Notes under the pieces: generated by a model | What the model was told of the DNA's origin: nothing | Seen by the model: the letters and a program-made list of their open reading frames with translations, nothing else | Database searches by the model: none | Program-made: the position numbers and the translations under genes | Source: an uncultured Odoribacter sp. | GTDB lineage: Bacteria; Bacteroidota; Bacteroidia; Bacteroidales; Marinifilaceae | Assembly (NCBI GenBank): GCA_947176455.1 | Contig: CAMWQQ010000090.1 | Location: 1-6,326, forward strand | Direction of reading: 5' to 3' | Length of the DNA: 6,326 nucleotides | Shown here: one piece after another, positions 4,922 through 6,326 of the stretch | Layout: each line of letters begins with the position of its first letter | Numbering within the stretch: position 1 is the first letter of the stretch

Positions 4922-6097
4922 ATGAATAAGAATCATTCCATCGAATGGAAAGTCATCATGTCGCACCTGAAAGGCTGTGCGACCCCGGAGGAAGAAGAGC
5001 AACTCCGAAATTGGCTGGAAGCAGAACCGACACGGGAACAATACCTTGTCGCCGCCAGACAGGCATGGCAGGACGAAATCGCCTCTGTCGGAGAGGACTA
5101 TGAGGCAACTTTCCAGGAACTGATGACCCGCATCGGAGATACACGCAAACGGCAATTGAAACGCCTTTGGTCGTATGCGGCGGCCGCCTGCGTCCTCATC
5201 GGCCTGTTTGCCGGTTACCATTTCTTTTACCCGGAATCTTCCCGGCAAACCGTTCCGGAAAACACACTGCTCTCCGACCATATTCATCCGGGAAGCTCCA
5301 AAGCCATTCTGATACTGAACAATGGTCAGGAAATCGCCTTGGGTGACAGCATACTGCAAATCAACCTCAACGGTGTAGAAGTCAAAAACGACTCCACCAA
5401 CACCCTGCAATACCATGCCGACCACCCGGAAAACCACGAGCACCACAACCAACTGCTGGTACCCCGTGGAGGCGAATATTGCGTCACCCTGTCGGACGGA
5501 ACGACCGTCTGGCTGAATTCGGAATCCGAACTCCGCTATCCGACCGTTTTCTCCGGCGACACCCGCCGGGTCGAACTTCGGGGAGAAGCCTATTTTAAAG
5601 TCGCACACAACGAACAGCAACCGTTCATCGTCGATGCGGATGGCTGTCGAGTAGAAGTGCTGGGCACCGAATTTAACCTCTGCGCCTATCCGGACGACAC
5701 CGAAAAAACAACCACGTTACGCCGGGGAAAGGTAAAAATCGGAACCGACCGCTTTTCCGCTCCGGACACCCTGTATCCCGATATGCAACTGACCTATGAC
5801 ACCCAATCCCAAAAGAAACAAATCAGGCAGGTAAACGCAGAAATCTACGGCAGTTGGCGGAAAGGACATTTTGAATTCGACCACACCTCATTCGAGCAAT
5901 TCCTGAAAATCGTATCCCGCTGGTACGATTTCGATTATCAGGTAAAGGATTCCACCTTGCTGGACTACCACTTTACCGGTTCGTTCGACAAAAGCGACAA
6001 CATCGACGATATGTTCCGGATTCTGAAAAGTTCAAAAATTCCAGTAACCATCAGCTATCAGGACAACCAAGTCATATTCGACAGAAAACAACACTAA
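4922..6097 (+). CDS. FecR-family anti-sigma factor with DUF4974-like C-terminus
   Basis: A 391-residue inner-membrane regulator that binds the ECF sigma factor on the cytoplasmic side and senses the receptor on the periplasmic side. Residues 1-80 are the acidic/helical cytoplasmic domain. Residues about 84-102 (WSYAAAACVLIGLFAGYHF) are the single membrane helix, preceded by positive charges (RKRQLKR). The FecR domain covers about 178-275, with VPRGGEYCVTLSDGTTVWLN, the R-Y-P-T-V-F segment and VELRGEAYFKVAHN. A DUF4974-type domain covers about 310-388 (GHFEFDHTSFEQFLKIVSRW, then YHFTGSFDKSDNIDDMFRIL). I chose ATG 4922; a TTG two codons upstream (4916) is possible but less likely. It follows the sigma gene by 121 nt and precedes the receptor gene by 12 nt, so the latter pair is translationally close. 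Length and domain order are normal. Confidence 0.95.
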   Translation: MNKNHSIEWKVIMSHLKGCATPEEEEQLRNWLEAEPTREQYLVAARQAWQDEIASVGEDYEATFQELMTRIGDTRKRQLKRLWSYAAAACVLIGLFAGYHFFYPESSRQTVPENTLLSDHIHPGSSKAILILNNGQEIALGDSILQINLNGVEVKNDSTNTLQYHADHPENHEHHNQLLVPRGGEYCVTLSDGTTVWLNSESELRYPTVFSGDTRRVELRGEAYFKVAHNEQQPFIVDADGCRVEVLGTEFNLCAYPDDTEKTTTLRRGKVKIGTDRFSAPDTLYPDMQLTYDTQSQKKQIRQVNAEIYGSWRKGHFEFDHTSFEQFLKIVSRWYDFDYQVKDSTLLDYHFTGSFDKSDNIDDMFRILKSSKIPVTISYQDNQVIFDRKQH

Positions 6098-6109
6098 CAT
6101 CATAAACTT

Positions 6110-6326
6110 ATGAAAAAAACAAGCACAAACAAGACTTTTCATCCGGGAAGCACAGGTTTCCTGATTGCTCTTGTTCTCCTCCTATCCGGAGGCAACAACC
6201 TGCAAGCCCAACCGGATGAACAGTCCCGTCAGGAAATCAGCGCGGACAGATGGTTTTCCGGGGAAGAGCTACGGAAAACAAATCCCGTCAATCTTTGGGA
6301 AGCAATCAAACTGCTCGAACCCTCCC
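6110..6326 (+). CDS. Exported protein, probable SusC/RagA-type TonB-dependent receptor, N-terminus only
   Basis: The first 72 codons of a gene cut by the right edge. Residues 1-34 are a signal peptide: a Lys-containing start, the hydrophobic core FLIALVLLLSG, and a probable cleavage near L-Q-A. About 15 residues later comes FSGEELRKTNPVNLWEAIKL, which resembles the start of the SusC-type plug domain (S-G-E-x-L-R-K-x-x-x-x-N-x-x-x-A-L). Position 12 nt behind a sigma/FecR pair supports an outer-membrane receptor that imports a glycan or other ligand with TonB energy. Neither an STN signalling domain nor the usual carboxypeptidase-D-like domain fits between signal peptide and plug, which is unusual for a receptor of this context. 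With so little sequence the assignment rests on context plus one motif. Confidence 0.7.
   Translation, partial: MKKTSTNKTFHPGSTGFLIALVLLLSGGNNLQAQPDEQSRQEISADRWFSGEELRKTNPVNLWEAIKLLEPS

Noticed and set aside
4736..5620. 294-codon open frame on the minus strand across the sigma/anti-sigma genes
   Set aside because: It is antisense to the clearly real FecR gene, has no recognisable motif, and covers the intergenic gap. Its openness reflects the codon bias of the sense gene.

Overview
The window looks like a piece of a Bacteroidales chromosome. An ECF sigma factor is followed by a FecR-type anti-sigma factor with a DUF4974-like C-terminus and then by an exported, SusC-like TonB-dependent receptor. 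Promoter-like TAnnTTTG boxes lie upstream of genes, and ribosome binding sites are weak and AT-rich. A family-level guess (Odoribacteraceae-like, rich in FecR loci) would be speculative.

Layout. (1) Positions 1-1251 hold the head of the division and cell-wall (dcw) cluster on the minus strand: rsmH, cut by the left edge, and mraZ, plus an upstream regulatory region carrying three MraZ-type boxes at exact 10-bp spacing. (2) Positions about 1280-4152 are a patchwork of accessory and decayed DNA, visibly more AT-rich and with different codon use from its flanks. It contains a 48-bp near-palindrome resembling two IS3/IS150-type ends back to back, the C-terminal half of a YciI-like gene lying in frame behind a stop codon, an intact inositol-monophosphatase-family gene (minus), a 324-nt divergent intergenic region with a long imperfect inverted repeat, an intact DUF1016/YhcG-type PD-(D/E)XK nuclease gene (plus) with an internal palindromic tandem repeat, and a small downstream gene broken by a frameshift and a stop. 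A 14-bp perfect direct repeat brackets the nuclease gene. (3) Positions 4180-6326 hold the sigma factor, anti-sigma factor and receptor start, all on the plus strand.

How the genes work together. mraZ and rsmH form the usual first two genes of the dcw operon, and MraZ probably controls its own operon through the boxes. The sigma factor, FecR protein and outer-membrane receptor form a trans-envelope signalling unit in which substrate arrival at the receptor normally frees the sigma factor to transcribe an uptake locus that continues past the right edge. The central segment shows no functional link to either side and reads as an insertion hotspot between two conserved blocks.

The most interesting signals are the recombination scars around the DUF1016 gene (direct repeat, palindromic coding repeat, inverted repeat), the phased MraZ operator, and the IMPase/YciI junction. 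I see no CRISPR array, tRNA, rRNA or complete insertion sequence.
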